Shown: one piece after another, positions 1-6,788 of the stretch
How the letters are laid out: every line of letters starts with the position of its first letter
How positions within the stretch are numbered: position 1 is the stretch's first letter
The notes under the pieces: generated by a model
The model's database searches: none
Told to the model about the DNA's origin: nothing
What the model saw: the letters and a program-made list of their open reading frames with translations, nothing else
Made by a program: the position numbers and the translations under genes
Assembly: GCA_028687155.1 (NCBI GenBank)
Contig: JAQUAR010000026.1
Location: 1 to 10,705 of the forward strand
Reading direction: 5' to 3'
DNA: 10,705 nucleotides
Source: Methylacidiphilaceae bacterium
Lineage (GTDB): Bacteria > Verrucomicrobiota > Verrucomicrobiia > Methylacidiphilales > Methylacidiphilaceae

Positions 1-1104
1 GAGACGGCGTGCCGGGAAGAAACGCGCCGGGAGCCGTTCGTCGATCAGTGTCTGACGGAAGCCGCCGCGCAGGGAGCATCCGACCTGCACTTGGTTCCGT
101 TCCATTCTCCTCTCTGCCGTTGCCAGGGGGTACTCCGAAGCCTGGGAGCGAGCTGGGGCAGCCTCGCCCTGCAGCAAGTGGAAGATCTGATCGAGCAGAT
201 TCTTCCGTCCCACGATCGGGAGACGCTGGAACGAGAGGGATGCGTCTCACTCCCCTACGGTCGAGAGCGGCCGAGAGCCCGGCTTACCATCGGCCGCGAT
301 GCGACAGGTTACTTTCTGAGCTTTCGCTTGCCATTTCCTGACCCGATCGAACTTCGTGACCTCGGCATGGAAGAGGCGGGGGAACTGGCTGCAATCCCAT
401 CGGGGCTGGTGGTCGTGGCGGGCGGAGCCGGCCAGGGGAAAACCACTCTTTTCGCGGCCCTTGCCCGGCGCATCCACCGCGCCCGCGCCGGAAGGCTCGT
501 CCTCCTGGAGCCATGTCCGGAACATCCCTGGAAGGAAGAGGGCCGCACGATCGTCCGCATCGCCTTTCCCGGCCTCAGGGCAGATCGCGACGAGGTTCTT
601 CGCGCGGCTTTTGCCCTCGACCCCGATATTCTCCTTCTCGATGCCTCCGTCGGACCGGAAACGCTTCGCCTGTTGGTCGAGGAGACCGCGCGGACCGGCG
701 TATTCGTGATGGCGACGCTCGGTCTTCCGAGCGTAACGGAGGCGCTGCGGGAGCTCTGTGCGGCGATGCCCCATGGGGCGAGCCGTTCCTTGCTTGTGCG
801 AACCCTGAGAGCCATTCTCTCGCTGGAGCTGGTGCCGCTTGCCACAGGAAAAGGGCGTGTAGCCGCGTGCGAACTCTTTCGCAATGTGCCGGCGGCCGGA
901 GTCGCCTTGCTGAAGGCGGACGCTCGTCGGCTGGAGAGTGTTCTCGACGCGGGAGGCGGATCTCATTTTCAGCCGATCGACGACTCTCTTTGGCGACTGT
1001 TTCAACAAGGTCTTGTCACGATGGAGGGCGCTTACACCCGCTGTCGAGACCGGTCGCGATGGGCGGAAAGGATGCACGCGCCCAATCCTTCCCGCGTCTG
1101 GTGA
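1..1104 (+). CDS. PilT/GspE-family ATPase-like protein, Walker B degenerate (5' partial)
   Basis: The frame is open from base 1, so the true start lies upstream; the internal TTG at 91 cannot be the start because the family motif GASDLHL (about 70-93) precedes it. Members of this family are hexameric ATPases that power type IV pilus extension/retraction or type II secretion at the inner membrane. A clear Walker A loop, GGAGQGKTT, is at 421-447. The Walker B region begins canonically (DPDILLL, 619-639), but where PilT has GEMRD this protein reads DASVG, so the catalytic glutamate is alanine. The His box, TLHT in PilT, reads TLGL (715-726). The C-terminus (DDSLWRLFQQGLVTMEGAY) matches the PilT tail. 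ATP binding looks possible and hydrolysis impaired. It may be a regulatory or hetero-oligomeric partner of the next gene, whose start overlaps its stop. Family assignment is firm; function is inference. Confidence 0.8.
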   Translation, partial: ETACREETRREPFVDQCLTEAAAQGASDLHLVPFHSPLCRCQGVLRSLGASWGSLALQQVEDLIEQILPSHDRETLEREGCVSLPYGRERPRARLTIGRDATGYFLSFRLPFPDPIELRDLGMEEAGELAAIPSGLVVVAGGAGQGKTTLFAALARRIHRARAGRLVLLEPCPEHPWKEEGRTIVRIAFPGLRADRDEVLRAAFALDPDILLLDASVGPETLRLLVEETARTGVFVMATLGLPSVTEALRELCAAMPHGASRSLLVRTLRAILSLELVPLATGKGRVAACELFRNVPAAGVALLKADARRLESVLDAGGGSHFQPIDDSLWRLFQQGLVTMEGAYTRCRDRSRWAERMHAPNPSRVW

Positions 1105-2219
1105 AGAATCTGAACGATATTCTAGGGTTGGCCCTTCAAGCCCGCGCGACCTCCATCCACCTCTTCGAGGGGGAAGCACCCTCCGCGCGGGTGAACGGAA
1201 AGCTCCACCCCTTGCCGTTCGCTCCGGTCTCACGCCAGCAGGCAACCCTTTGGCTGCAAGCGCTGGCCGGCCGCGATGCCTGGAGCGAGGCGGAGCGAAT
1301 CGGCACCAGCCAAATTGGGTTTTCCGGTCCCGACGGCGTTCTCTTTCGCGGTCGTTTCCTTTCGGGAGAACGGGGTCTTGGAATCGTCCTTCTGCCCATC
1401 CTCCCCCCCCCACCGATTGACGAACGGAGTCTCCCTCCCGCTCTCCGTCATTTGGCCGACCTTCGCGGCCTGGTTCTGCTCGCGGGCGGAATTGCCACGG
1501 GGAAGACAACCCTCCTCGGCAGCCTGGTGGCTTGGCTAAGCAGCTCCCAATCCTGGCATATCCTCGTGCTGGAAGACGCACCCGCCCGATTTTCCTATCG
1601 TCCGGAACAGAGCTGGATCAGCCACTGGGAGATTCCTCGGCATTTTCCCGACATGACCAGCGCACTGGTCTCTGCTCTGGCGCTGGAGGGGGAACTGGTG
1701 GCTATCGATTCCCTGCGCGAGGCGGTCGAAATCGAGGCGGCACTCGATCTAGCGGAATCCGGCAAGCTGGTGCTCGCCACCCATGAGGCCGAGGGCGGAG
1801 CTGCCGGCGCGATCACAAGCTTGATGCGAACGCTCGCCCAGGGCGGCAAGCGTTCGGAAGCCGGCCGGCTGGAGGCAACCCTGCGCACTGCTGTCTCCCA
1901 GACCCTCCTGCCCCGTCGGGACGGGCAGGGAGTCGCCGTCCTCTACGAGATCCTGCCCGGCCATCCCGCAGTAGCGGCGGCCATTCGCGCCGAAGCATCC
2001 GCTTCTCTGGGAGAGTTCGTTCAAGTCGGCCGGGAGGGCGGCAAGCGCGTCGATGAAGCCATCCTGGAACTCTGGGAAGCCGGAATGGTCAGTGCCGAGG
2101 ATGCTTTTCGCCATGCCAGGGACAAAGAGCGAGTCCTTGCTCATCTCGACGGAGCCAAGGAGGGGGATCGCTCCCTCCACGGAGACCGGATAGACCAGCC
2201 GGCCTCACCCTCGGAGTGA
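1101..2219 (+). CDS. PilT-like twitching-motility ATPase paralogue, Walker B degenerate
   Basis: This is a 372-residue PilT-like ATPase and a paralogue of the preceding gene. I chose GTG at 1101 because it overlaps the upstream stop as GTGA, suggesting translational coupling, and gives the usual short PilT lead into the ASDLHL-like motif (here ATSIHLFEG). ATG at 1059, in the same frame, would add 14 residues and is the alternative; neither has a strong Shine-Dalgarno. Walker A GGIATGKTT lies at residues 129-137. The Asp box (VLEDAP, nt about 1566-1583) is kept. PilT's DPDVILVGEMRD aligns with EGELVAIDSLRE, so the catalytic glutamate is Ser204. The TLHT histidine box is disturbed (ATHEA). The tail (DEAILELWEAGMVSAEDAF) is PilT-like. 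Nine consecutive C bases (1403-1411) encode PPP. Its last codons lie in the opposing tRNA-Pro gene. It is probably a non-canonical pilus or secretion ATPase subunit; activity is uncertain. Confidence 0.8.
   Translation: MKNLNDILGLALQARATSIHLFEGEAPSARVNGKLHPLPFAPVSRQQATLWLQALAGRDAWSEAERIGTSQIGFSGPDGVLFRGRFLSGERGLGIVLLPILPPPPIDERSLPPALRHLADLRGLVLLAGGIATGKTTLLGSLVAWLSSSQSWHILVLEDAPARFSYRPEQSWISHWEIPRHFPDMTSALVSALALEGELVAIDSLREAVEIEAALDLAESGKLVLATHEAEGGAAGAITSLMRTLAQGGKRSEAGRLEATLRTAVSQTLLPRRDGQGVAVLYEILPGHPAVAAAIRAEASASLGEFVQVGREGGKRVDEAILELWEAGMVSAEDAFRHARDKERVLAHLDGAKEGDRSLHGDRIDQPASPSE
1403..1411 (+). repeat. Homopolymeric C9 tract inside the second PilT-like gene
   Basis: Nine consecutive C bases encode part of a PPPP run between the N-terminal domain and the Walker A domain. 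A change of one or two bases would shift the frame and truncate the protein about 270 residues early. Such tracts can slip during replication and act as phase-variation switches, but a single instance in a GC-rich gene may be chance. Confidence 0.6.
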
Positions 2220-2285
2220 CAGGATTCGAACCTGCGACTTCTTGCTCCCAAAGCAAGCGCTCTAACCAGGCTGAGCTACACTCCG
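2211..2285 (-). tRNA. tRNA-Pro (anticodon UGG)
   Basis: Read on the minus strand, the sequence folds into a complete 75-nt cloverleaf. It has a perfect 7-bp acceptor stem (CGGAGTG with CACTCCG) and a D stem GCTC/GAGC. The anticodon stem is CTTGC/GCAAG, with loop TTTGGGA giving anticodon TGG (plus-strand 2248-2250). The T arm is GCAGG/CCTGT around TTCGAAT. The discriminator base is A. The first base pair C-G and the loop TTTGGGA are typical of proline tRNAs. No CCA is encoded; the next bases read GGG, so CCA must be added after transcription. The 3' end overlaps the final 9 bases of the plus-strand PilT-like gene. Confidence 0.97.
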
Positions 2286-2514
2286 TCTTTCCAGCCAGAG
2301 CGGCCTCCCGCTCAGGGAATGCCTCTTCGCCTACGAATACCTTATGGTTGGTATTAAAAAAGACAAATTGCGGCTTCTTCTCCTTTCCACCATGTTAGGG
2401 TCCAGACAAAGTGTAGAGTTTTCTCCGAGAGCGCTAGGTCTTTCCCGGAGGGCTGAAGTCGGCACGGTTATTGCTCACCGGGAAGAAAAGAAAAACGAAG
2501 AAACCAGTGGATTC
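2286..2514. promoter_or_regulatory. Divergent leader between tRNA-Pro and the suf operon
   Basis: This 229-base stretch holds no convincing gene and must carry the promoters for both the minus-strand tRNA and the plus-strand suf operon. It is more AT-rich than its surroundings around 2336-2400. One possible suf -35 element is TTGCGG at 2368-2373, but no good -10 stands at the right distance, so no promoter is called precisely. No recognisable IscR-type or Rrf2-type operator was seen. An open frame from ATG 2344 runs in frame into sufC but is treated as untranslated leader. Confidence 0.45.
2336..2355. repeat. Inverted repeat AATACC-N8-GGTATT upstream of suf
   Basis: Two perfect 6-base arms are separated by 8 bases (TTATGGTT) in the AT-rich part of the leader, followed by a run of A. 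It could be an operator for a dimeric regulator of suf or of the tRNA. It does not look like a terminator in either direction, because no T-run follows the stem on either strand. The arms are short, so chance is possible. Confidence 0.35.
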
Positions 2515-3303
2515 ATGAGTCTTCAAATCTCCGACCTCCATGCTAGAATCGTCGAACGAACCATTCTCCGTGGGATTTCCCTCGAGATTCGGCCAGGGGA
2601 GACCCATGCCATCATGGGTCCGAACGGCTCAGGGAAAAGCACCCTCTCCAAGGTGCTGGCCGGCCATCCCGATTACGAAATTACCCAGGGCTCCGTTGTC
2701 TTGGACGGCGTCTCGCTCCTCGAGCGGGAGCCCGACGAGCGCGCGAGAATGGGGCTTTTCCTCGCTTTTCAGTACCCCTGCGAGATCCCCGGAGTCAGCA
2801 TCGCCAACTTCCTGCGCGCCGCCACACAAGCTCGACTCCCCGAGGGGGAGTCGCTGTCCGTGACCGACTTCTACCAGAAGCTTTACCACGAAATGGACGC
2901 CCTCGGCATGCAGCGCACCTTCAGCTCCCGGCCGCTCAATTCCGGGTTTTCCGGGGGAGAGAAGAAGCGGGCGGAGATCCTTCAAATGGCCATGCTCCAA
3001 CCCCGCTACGCCGTCCTCGACGAAACGGATAGCGGCCTCGACATCGATGCCCTGAAGGTCGTCGCCGGTGGGGTCAATCGACTGCGCGGCCCGGAAGCGG
3101 GTCTCCTCATCATCACTCATTATCAGAGGCTCCTCGATTATATCTCGCCCGACTTCGTACACGTCATGGTCGCCGGCCGGATCGTCCAGAGCGGAGGCCC
3201 TGAACTCGCCTTAGAGCTCGAGAAGCGCGGATACGGCTTCCTGGAGGTGCAATACGGCTCCTCGGAACTTTCTCCCCTGGCGGGGGCCGGAGCTCCGGGA
3301 TAA
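2515..3303 (+). CDS. sufC: Fe-S cluster assembly ATPase SufC
   Basis: SufC is the soluble ABC-type ATPase that binds SufB and SufD and drives conformational change in the SufBCD scaffold during iron-sulfur cluster assembly in the cytoplasm. The 262-residue product shows Walker [10 protein letters not shown] at residues 35-43 and the SufC-specific signature FSGGEKKR (Ser146). Walker B ends in Asp169-Glu170, followed by the typical [13 protein letters not shown]-loop, and the H-loop is His202 in [10 protein letters not shown] chose ATG 2515 because homology begins at [12 protein letters not shown]; an in-frame ATG at 2344 would add 57 residues foreign to the family. The ribosome site before 2515 is weak. 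It is the first gene of the operon, 24 bases before sufB. The identification is very secure. Confidence 0.97.
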   Translation: MSLQISDLHARIVERTILRGISLEIRPGETHAIMGPNGSGKSTLSKVLAGHPDYEITQGSVVLDGVSLLEREPDERARMGLFLAFQYPCEIPGVSIANFLRAATQARLPEGESLSVTDFYQKLYHEMDALGMQRTFSSRPLNSGFSGGEKKRAEILQMAMLQPRYAVLDETDSGLDIDALKVVAGGVNRLRGPEAGLLIITHYQRLLDYISPDFVHVMVAGRIVQSGGPELALELEKRGYGFLEVQYGSSELSPLAGAGAPG

Positions 3304-3327
3304 GTTGAAGAAAAGGGAGGCTCGATT

Positions 3328-4752
3328 ATGACTGAACAGCAGGCGATTGCCGAAACGGATCTGCTCCAACTCGACCGGAGCGTGGGAGACTTTCACTACG
3401 AGGTGAAATATGCCTATGACGCGGGAGCGGGTCTCTCCGAGCAGACCATCGATTACATCTGCGAGGCCAAGAACGACCCCGACTGGCTCCGCGACTTCCG
3501 CAAGCGGGCATTAGCGACTTTTCTCCGAGAACCGCTTCCGACTCACTGGGCAAGCAAGCAATTGGCGGAGCTCGACTTCTCTCAGATCCGGTATTATCTC
3601 GCCCACGGCCAGAAGGCTGGCAGGAGATGGGAAGATGTTCCGGACGAAATGAAGCGGACCTTCGAGCGGCTCGGCGTGCCAGAGCAGGAGCGCAAGTTTT
3701 TGGCGGGAGTCGAGGCTCAGTTCGACAGCGAGGCGGCCTATTCCAACATGAAGGAGGCGCTGCGCGACCAAGGCGTCCTCTTTGTGGGGAGCACCGAGGG
3801 GCTTCACAAGCACCCGGAAATTTTCCGCAAATGGTTCGGCAAGGTCATTCCGACGGGCGACAACAAATTTGCCGCCTTGAACAGCGCGGTTTTCAGCGGC
3901 GGGAGCTTCATCTACGTTCCTCCTGGGGTCAAGCTGAGCCATCCGCTGCAAGCCTATCTCCGGATCAATGCGGAGAGCTTCGGCCAATTCGAACGCACCC
4001 TCATCATCGCCGACGAGGGTTCCGAAGTGACCTATATGGAGGGCTGCACGGCACCTCGCTTCGATACAGCAACGCTTCACAGCGCCGTCGTCGAGCTGGT
4101 GGCGCTTCCGGGAGCCAAGATCCAGTACATTACGGTCCAAAACTGGAGTCCCAACGTCTTCAACTTGGTCACCAAGAGAGGGATGGCCATGGAAAACGCG
4201 GAGATCCGTTGGATCGATTGCAATATCGGGTCGCGTCTGACCATGAAGTATCCTGCCGTAATCCTTCGCGGCCGGAAGGCACGCGGAGAGGTGCTCAGCA
4301 TCGCGCTCGCCAACAGCGGCCAGCATCAGGATACGGGTGCCAAGATGATCCATCTCGCCGATGAGACGACCAGCAACATCATTGCGAAAAGCATCAGCAT
4401 CGGCGAGGGGCGCTCCAGCTATCGGGGCATGGTGAAGATTCCGAACCATCTCAAGGGTTGTAAAAACAACACCGAATGCGATGCGCTCCTCATCAACACA
4501 AGCTCCCGCACCGACACCTACCCGGCCATCACTCTCCGCGGAAACCGGAGCTCGGTCCAACATGAGGCAAGCGTGAGCAAGATCAGCGCGGAACAGATCT
4601 TCTACATGCAGCAGCGCGGCCTGCCGGAGGCCGAAGCCATGAGCTTGAGTGTCAATGGCTTTGTGAATGATCTCGTCCGGGAGTTTCCGATGGAATACAG
4701 CGTCGAGCTCAAACGGTTGATCGACCTGGAGATGGAAGGCTCCGTCGGTTGA
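3328..4752 (+). CDS. sufB: Fe-S cluster assembly scaffold SufB
   Basis: SufB is the core scaffold of the SufBC2D complex, where sulfur arrives and the nascent cluster forms. The 474-residue product has the usual family length and the continuous right-handed beta-helix core, with motifs such as [18 protein letters not shown] and YMEGCTAP. Cys384 in NNTECD aligns with the catalytic Cys405 of E. coli SufB, and Glu413 in [10 protein letters not shown] with Glu434; both are kept. ATG 3328 is supported by a strong GGGAGG at 3315-3320, seven bases upstream. The stop at 4750-4752 lies 20 bases before the sufD start. Nothing is truncated or odd, and this is the best-conserved protein of the window. 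Confidence 0.98.
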   Translation: MTEQQAIAETDLLQLDRSVGDFHYEVKYAYDAGAGLSEQTIDYICEAKNDPDWLRDFRKRALATFLREPLPTHWASKQLAELDFSQIRYYLAHGQKAGRRWEDVPDEMKRTFERLGVPEQERKFLAGVEAQFDSEAAYSNMKEALRDQGVLFVGSTEGLHKHPEIFRKWFGKVIPTGDNKFAALNSAVFSGGSFIYVPPGVKLSHPLQAYLRINAESFGQFERTLIIADEGSEVTYMEGCTAPRFDTATLHSAVVELVALPGAKIQYITVQNWSPNVFNLVTKRGMAMENAEIRWIDCNIGSRLTMKYPAVILRGRKARGEVLSIALANSGQHQDTGAKMIHLADETTSNIIAKSISIGEGRSSYRGMVKIPNHLKGCKNNTECDALLINTSSRTDTYPAITLRGNRSSVQHEASVSKISAEQIFYMQQRGLPEAEAMSLSVNGFVNDLVREFPMEYSVELKRLIDLEMEGSVG

Positions 4753-4762
4753 ACGTCGATCG

Positions 4763-4768
4763 AGGAGG
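4763..4768 (+). promoter_or_regulatory. Ribosome binding site deciding the sufD start
   Basis: AGGAGG sits just after the sufB stop and 4 bases before GTG 4773, which is in frame with sufD. The overlapping ATG at 4771 is out of frame. This favours GTG 4773 over the in-frame TTG at 4749, which overlaps the sufB stop. Confidence 0.65.
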
Positions 4769-4772
4769 GGAT

Positions 4773-6083
4773 GTGGACCTGAACAGACGAGTGCTCCCCG
4801 AAAGGTACAACGGCGGAACCAAGCCGGCCCTGCTTCCCAACTGGTGGCAGGAACTCCAAGATGCGGCATGGGCCGAGTACGAGCGCTTACCCATGCCGAG
4901 CCGTAAGGATGAGCGGTGGCGCTTCACCGATCTCGGGAAGCTGGCGTTCACCGGGTACACGGCGGGGTCTCCCGTCCCGGAGCGCTCCCGGAGCGACCTT
5001 CAGGCCTTCTTTCACCGTGGAGAGGCGCCGGCTCTTTTGTTTGCCAACGATTCTCTCCTCTTTTCCCGGTCGATCTCCCCGGAAGCGAAGAAAAAAGGGG
5101 TTCTCCTTACCCCTCTGCTCGAGGCCGCGAACGGCGCAGCAGATCTTCTGAAAAGCTACCTCTTCCGGGAACGGGTCGCCCTGGGTGCGGAGAAGCTCGA
5201 AACCCTCCATCGCGCCTACGCTACCGCGGGAGCCTTCTTGTACGTCCCCGCTGGAGTCGAGTTGGAGCAGACCGTCGATCTCTCCTTCTGGCTGACCGAA
5301 GAGGATGCGGCGACTTTCCCTCACATCCTGGTCGTCCTCGAGGAAAATGCTCGCGCACGGATTCACCTCCGGTTCGGCTCCACGAACCCCAAGGGGGGGT
5401 TTGCCTGTTCGGTGCAGGAGCTTTTTCTTGGAGCGGGAGCCCAGCTTGAAATCTTCACGGGTCGGAAGTGGGCGGAAGGAACCTGTTCGTTCGACCTCGC
5501 CTCCGTCCGACTAGACCGCGACGCGAATGCCACGACCTTCCAGTTCAATCAAGGTGGGGGATATACGAGGACCGAAAGCAGAAGCCGCCTCCTCGGTTCC
5601 GGCGCCCGGAGCGTCATGCTCTCCGCCACCATGGCGCGCAATCGACAGGAATTTGACCAGCGCTCCTTTCAGGAGCACTCCGCACCGAACACAAGAAGCG
5701 ACCTCCTCTACAAAAGCGCCTTGTACGACTCCTCTCGAACGATCTTCGCCGGCATGATCGATGTCGACCCGGGAGCGCAACAGACGGATGCCTATCAGAG
5801 CAACCGCAATCTCCTCTTGAGCCCGGACGCCGAAGCCAACGCTTTACCCGGGCTGGAGATCCTGGCCAACGACGTCCGCTGCACCCACGGCGCTACCATT
5901 GGGCAGGTCGACCCGGAAGAACTCTTCTATTGCCTGCAGCGCGGCATCCCGCTCGAGGCCGCGCAGCGGCTTTTCGTTCTCGGCTTTTTAACCGACGTGA
6001 TCGACCGGATTCCGGATGCCGATGCCAAGCGAAGCCTGACTGAGGAGATCGACTCCTCCGTGAGCCAACCAAGACGTTCCTAA
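4773..6083 (+). CDS. sufD: Fe-S cluster assembly protein SufD
   Basis: SufD is the SufB paralogue that pairs with it in the SufBC2D scaffold and is needed for iron entry. The 436-residue product has an N-terminal helical region (PSRKDERWRFTDLGKL) typical of SufD, then the beta-helix core. The C-terminal signature CTHGATIGQVDPEELFY contains His372, matching the functional His360 of E. coli SufD. The following QRGIPLEAAQRLFVLGF is the family's closing helix. GTG 4773 was chosen for its Shine-Dalgarno; TTG 4749 would add eight residues. The gene is coupled closely to sufB. A run of seven G bases at 5393-5399 is the only low-complexity spot. The identification is secure. Confidence 0.96.
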   Translation: MDLNRRVLPERYNGGTKPALLPNWWQELQDAAWAEYERLPMPSRKDERWRFTDLGKLAFTGYTAGSPVPERSRSDLQAFFHRGEAPALLFANDSLLFSRSISPEAKKKGVLLTPLLEAANGAADLLKSYLFRERVALGAEKLETLHRAYATAGAFLYVPAGVELEQTVDLSFWLTEEDAATFPHILVVLEENARARIHLRFGSTNPKGGFACSVQELFLGAGAQLEIFTGRKWAEGTCSFDLASVRLDRDANATTFQFNQGGGYTRTESRSRLLGSGARSVMLSATMARNRQEFDQRSFQEHSAPNTRSDLLYKSALYDSSRTIFAGMIDVDPGAQQTDAYQSNRNLLLSPDAEANALPGLEILANDVRCTHGATIGQVDPEELFYCLQRGIPLEAAQRLFVLGFLTDVIDRIPDADAKRSLTEEIDSSVSQPRRS

Positions 6084-6180
6084 AGCCTTCTTCCGAACTC
6101 GCCCACGTCTACTTTCTCTATTGCCTCGGGCTCGATAGGCATCTAACCTTCGATGAGTTCAGTCTGCGGTCGGCGAAGCG

Positions 6181-6185
6181 AGGGA
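6181..6185 (+). promoter_or_regulatory. Ribosome binding site deciding the sufT start
   Basis: AGGGA lies six bases before ATG 6192. The in-frame ATG at 6153 has no comparable site and would add 13 residues that do not resemble the family, so 6192 is preferred. Confidence 0.6.
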
Positions 6186-6191
6186 ACAGCA

Positions 6192-6740
6192 ATGGCACAA
6201 GAATCCGTCTTCTTAACTCGAACCGTGGATGCGGTACAGATCCCCAGCGGCGCGCCCATCCAGCTTCAGAAGGACAAGCCGGTGGTGATCACGCAATCCC
6301 TCGGCGGATCGTTCACTCTCTTGTACGATGCCCGCTGCCTGGTACGCTTGGATGCCAAGGATGCCGACGCCATCGGTCAAGCCTCGCGTGCGGAGCAGGC
6401 AGCGGCTCAGCCTCAGCCCGGGGCGCACGTGGACGAGGAAATGGTCTACAGCCGGCTCCGAGAGGTTTTCGATCCGGAAATCCCCGTCAACATTGTCGAC
6501 CTGGGCCTGATCTACGACTGCCAGGTTCTCCCTCGCGAGGAGGGCACTTTCGAGATCGTGATCAAGATGACTCTCACTGCTCCCGGCTGCGGCATGGGCG
6601 TCGTCATTGCCCAGGATGCCCAATCCCGGATTCGACAAATTCCCAGTGTGGCGGATGCTCGTGTCGACCTGGTTTGGGATCCACCCTGGAATCCAGGGAT
6701 GATCAGCGAGCAAGGCAAGATGCAGCTCGGGTTGATCTAG
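6192..6740 (+). CDS. sufT: Fe-S cluster maturation protein SufT (DUF59/MIP18 family)
   Basis: SufT proteins belong to the DUF59/MIP18 family and help mature or deliver iron-sulfur clusters to client enzymes. The 182-residue product is the long SufT form. An N-terminal part (VDAVQIPSGAPIQLQKDKPVVITQSLGGS, residues about 10-38) carries the IPSG and QSLGGS features of that subfamily. The DUF59 domain then follows, with DPEIPVNIVDLGLIYD from Asp94, the conserved cysteine Cys133 in TAPGCGMG, and a DPPW motif near the end. It follows sufD by 108 bases, a looser gap than elsewhere in the operon. A weak internal promoter is conceivable there (TTGCCT at 6121, TAACCT at 6144), but I would not call it. 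As the last gene of the operon it probably acts after SufBCD. Confidence 0.94.
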   Translation: MAQESVFLTRTVDAVQIPSGAPIQLQKDKPVVITQSLGGSFTLLYDARCLVRLDAKDADAIGQASRAEQAAAQPQPGAHVDEEMVYSRLREVFDPEIPVNIVDLGLIYDCQVLPREEGTFEIVIKMTLTAPGCGMGVVIAQDAQSRIRQIPSVADARVDLVWDPPWNPGMISEQGKMQLGLI

Positions 6741-6741
6741 C

Positions 6742-6762
6742 CGACATTTTTCACAAATGTCG
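6742..6762. terminator. Perfect hairpin in the convergent gap after sufT
   Basis: CGACATTT and AAATGTCG form a perfect 8-bp stem around a 5-base loop (TTCAC), directly after the sufT stop. A second, weaker GC stem (GCCG/CGGC at 6764-6779) follows. No U-run follows the main stem on either strand, so it is not a textbook intrinsic terminator. It may stop or protect the 3' ends of both converging transcripts. Confidence 0.5.
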
Positions 6763-6788
6763 TAGCCGAGGCACGCCGGCTTTACTCG

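Noticed and set aside
1059..1104. The two ATPase genes as one gene broken by a frameshift
   Set aside because: Each has its own N-terminal ASDLHL-like motif, Walker A and C-terminal tail, so they are two complete paralogues with a normal GTGA junction.
247..1581. Long open frame on the minus strand opposite the two ATPase genes
   Set aside because: It is rich in Arg/Gly/Pro, has no domain, and spans the boundary of two genes with clear family motifs; it is a compositional shadow.
2211..2285. tRNA-Pro as an integration site for a mobile element
   Set aside because: No integrase gene and no repeated copy of the tRNA 3' end was seen in the window; both sides carry ordinary chromosomal genes.
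2344..2514. In-frame N-terminal extension of SufC from ATG 2344
   Set aside because: The extra 57 residues do not resemble SufC, the family's homology begins at 2515, and the stretch lies in the region needed for the promoter.
3511..4869. Long open frame on the minus strand opposite sufB
   Set aside because: It is antisense to a highly conserved gene, has no recognisable motif, and is the kind of open frame high GC content creates by chance.
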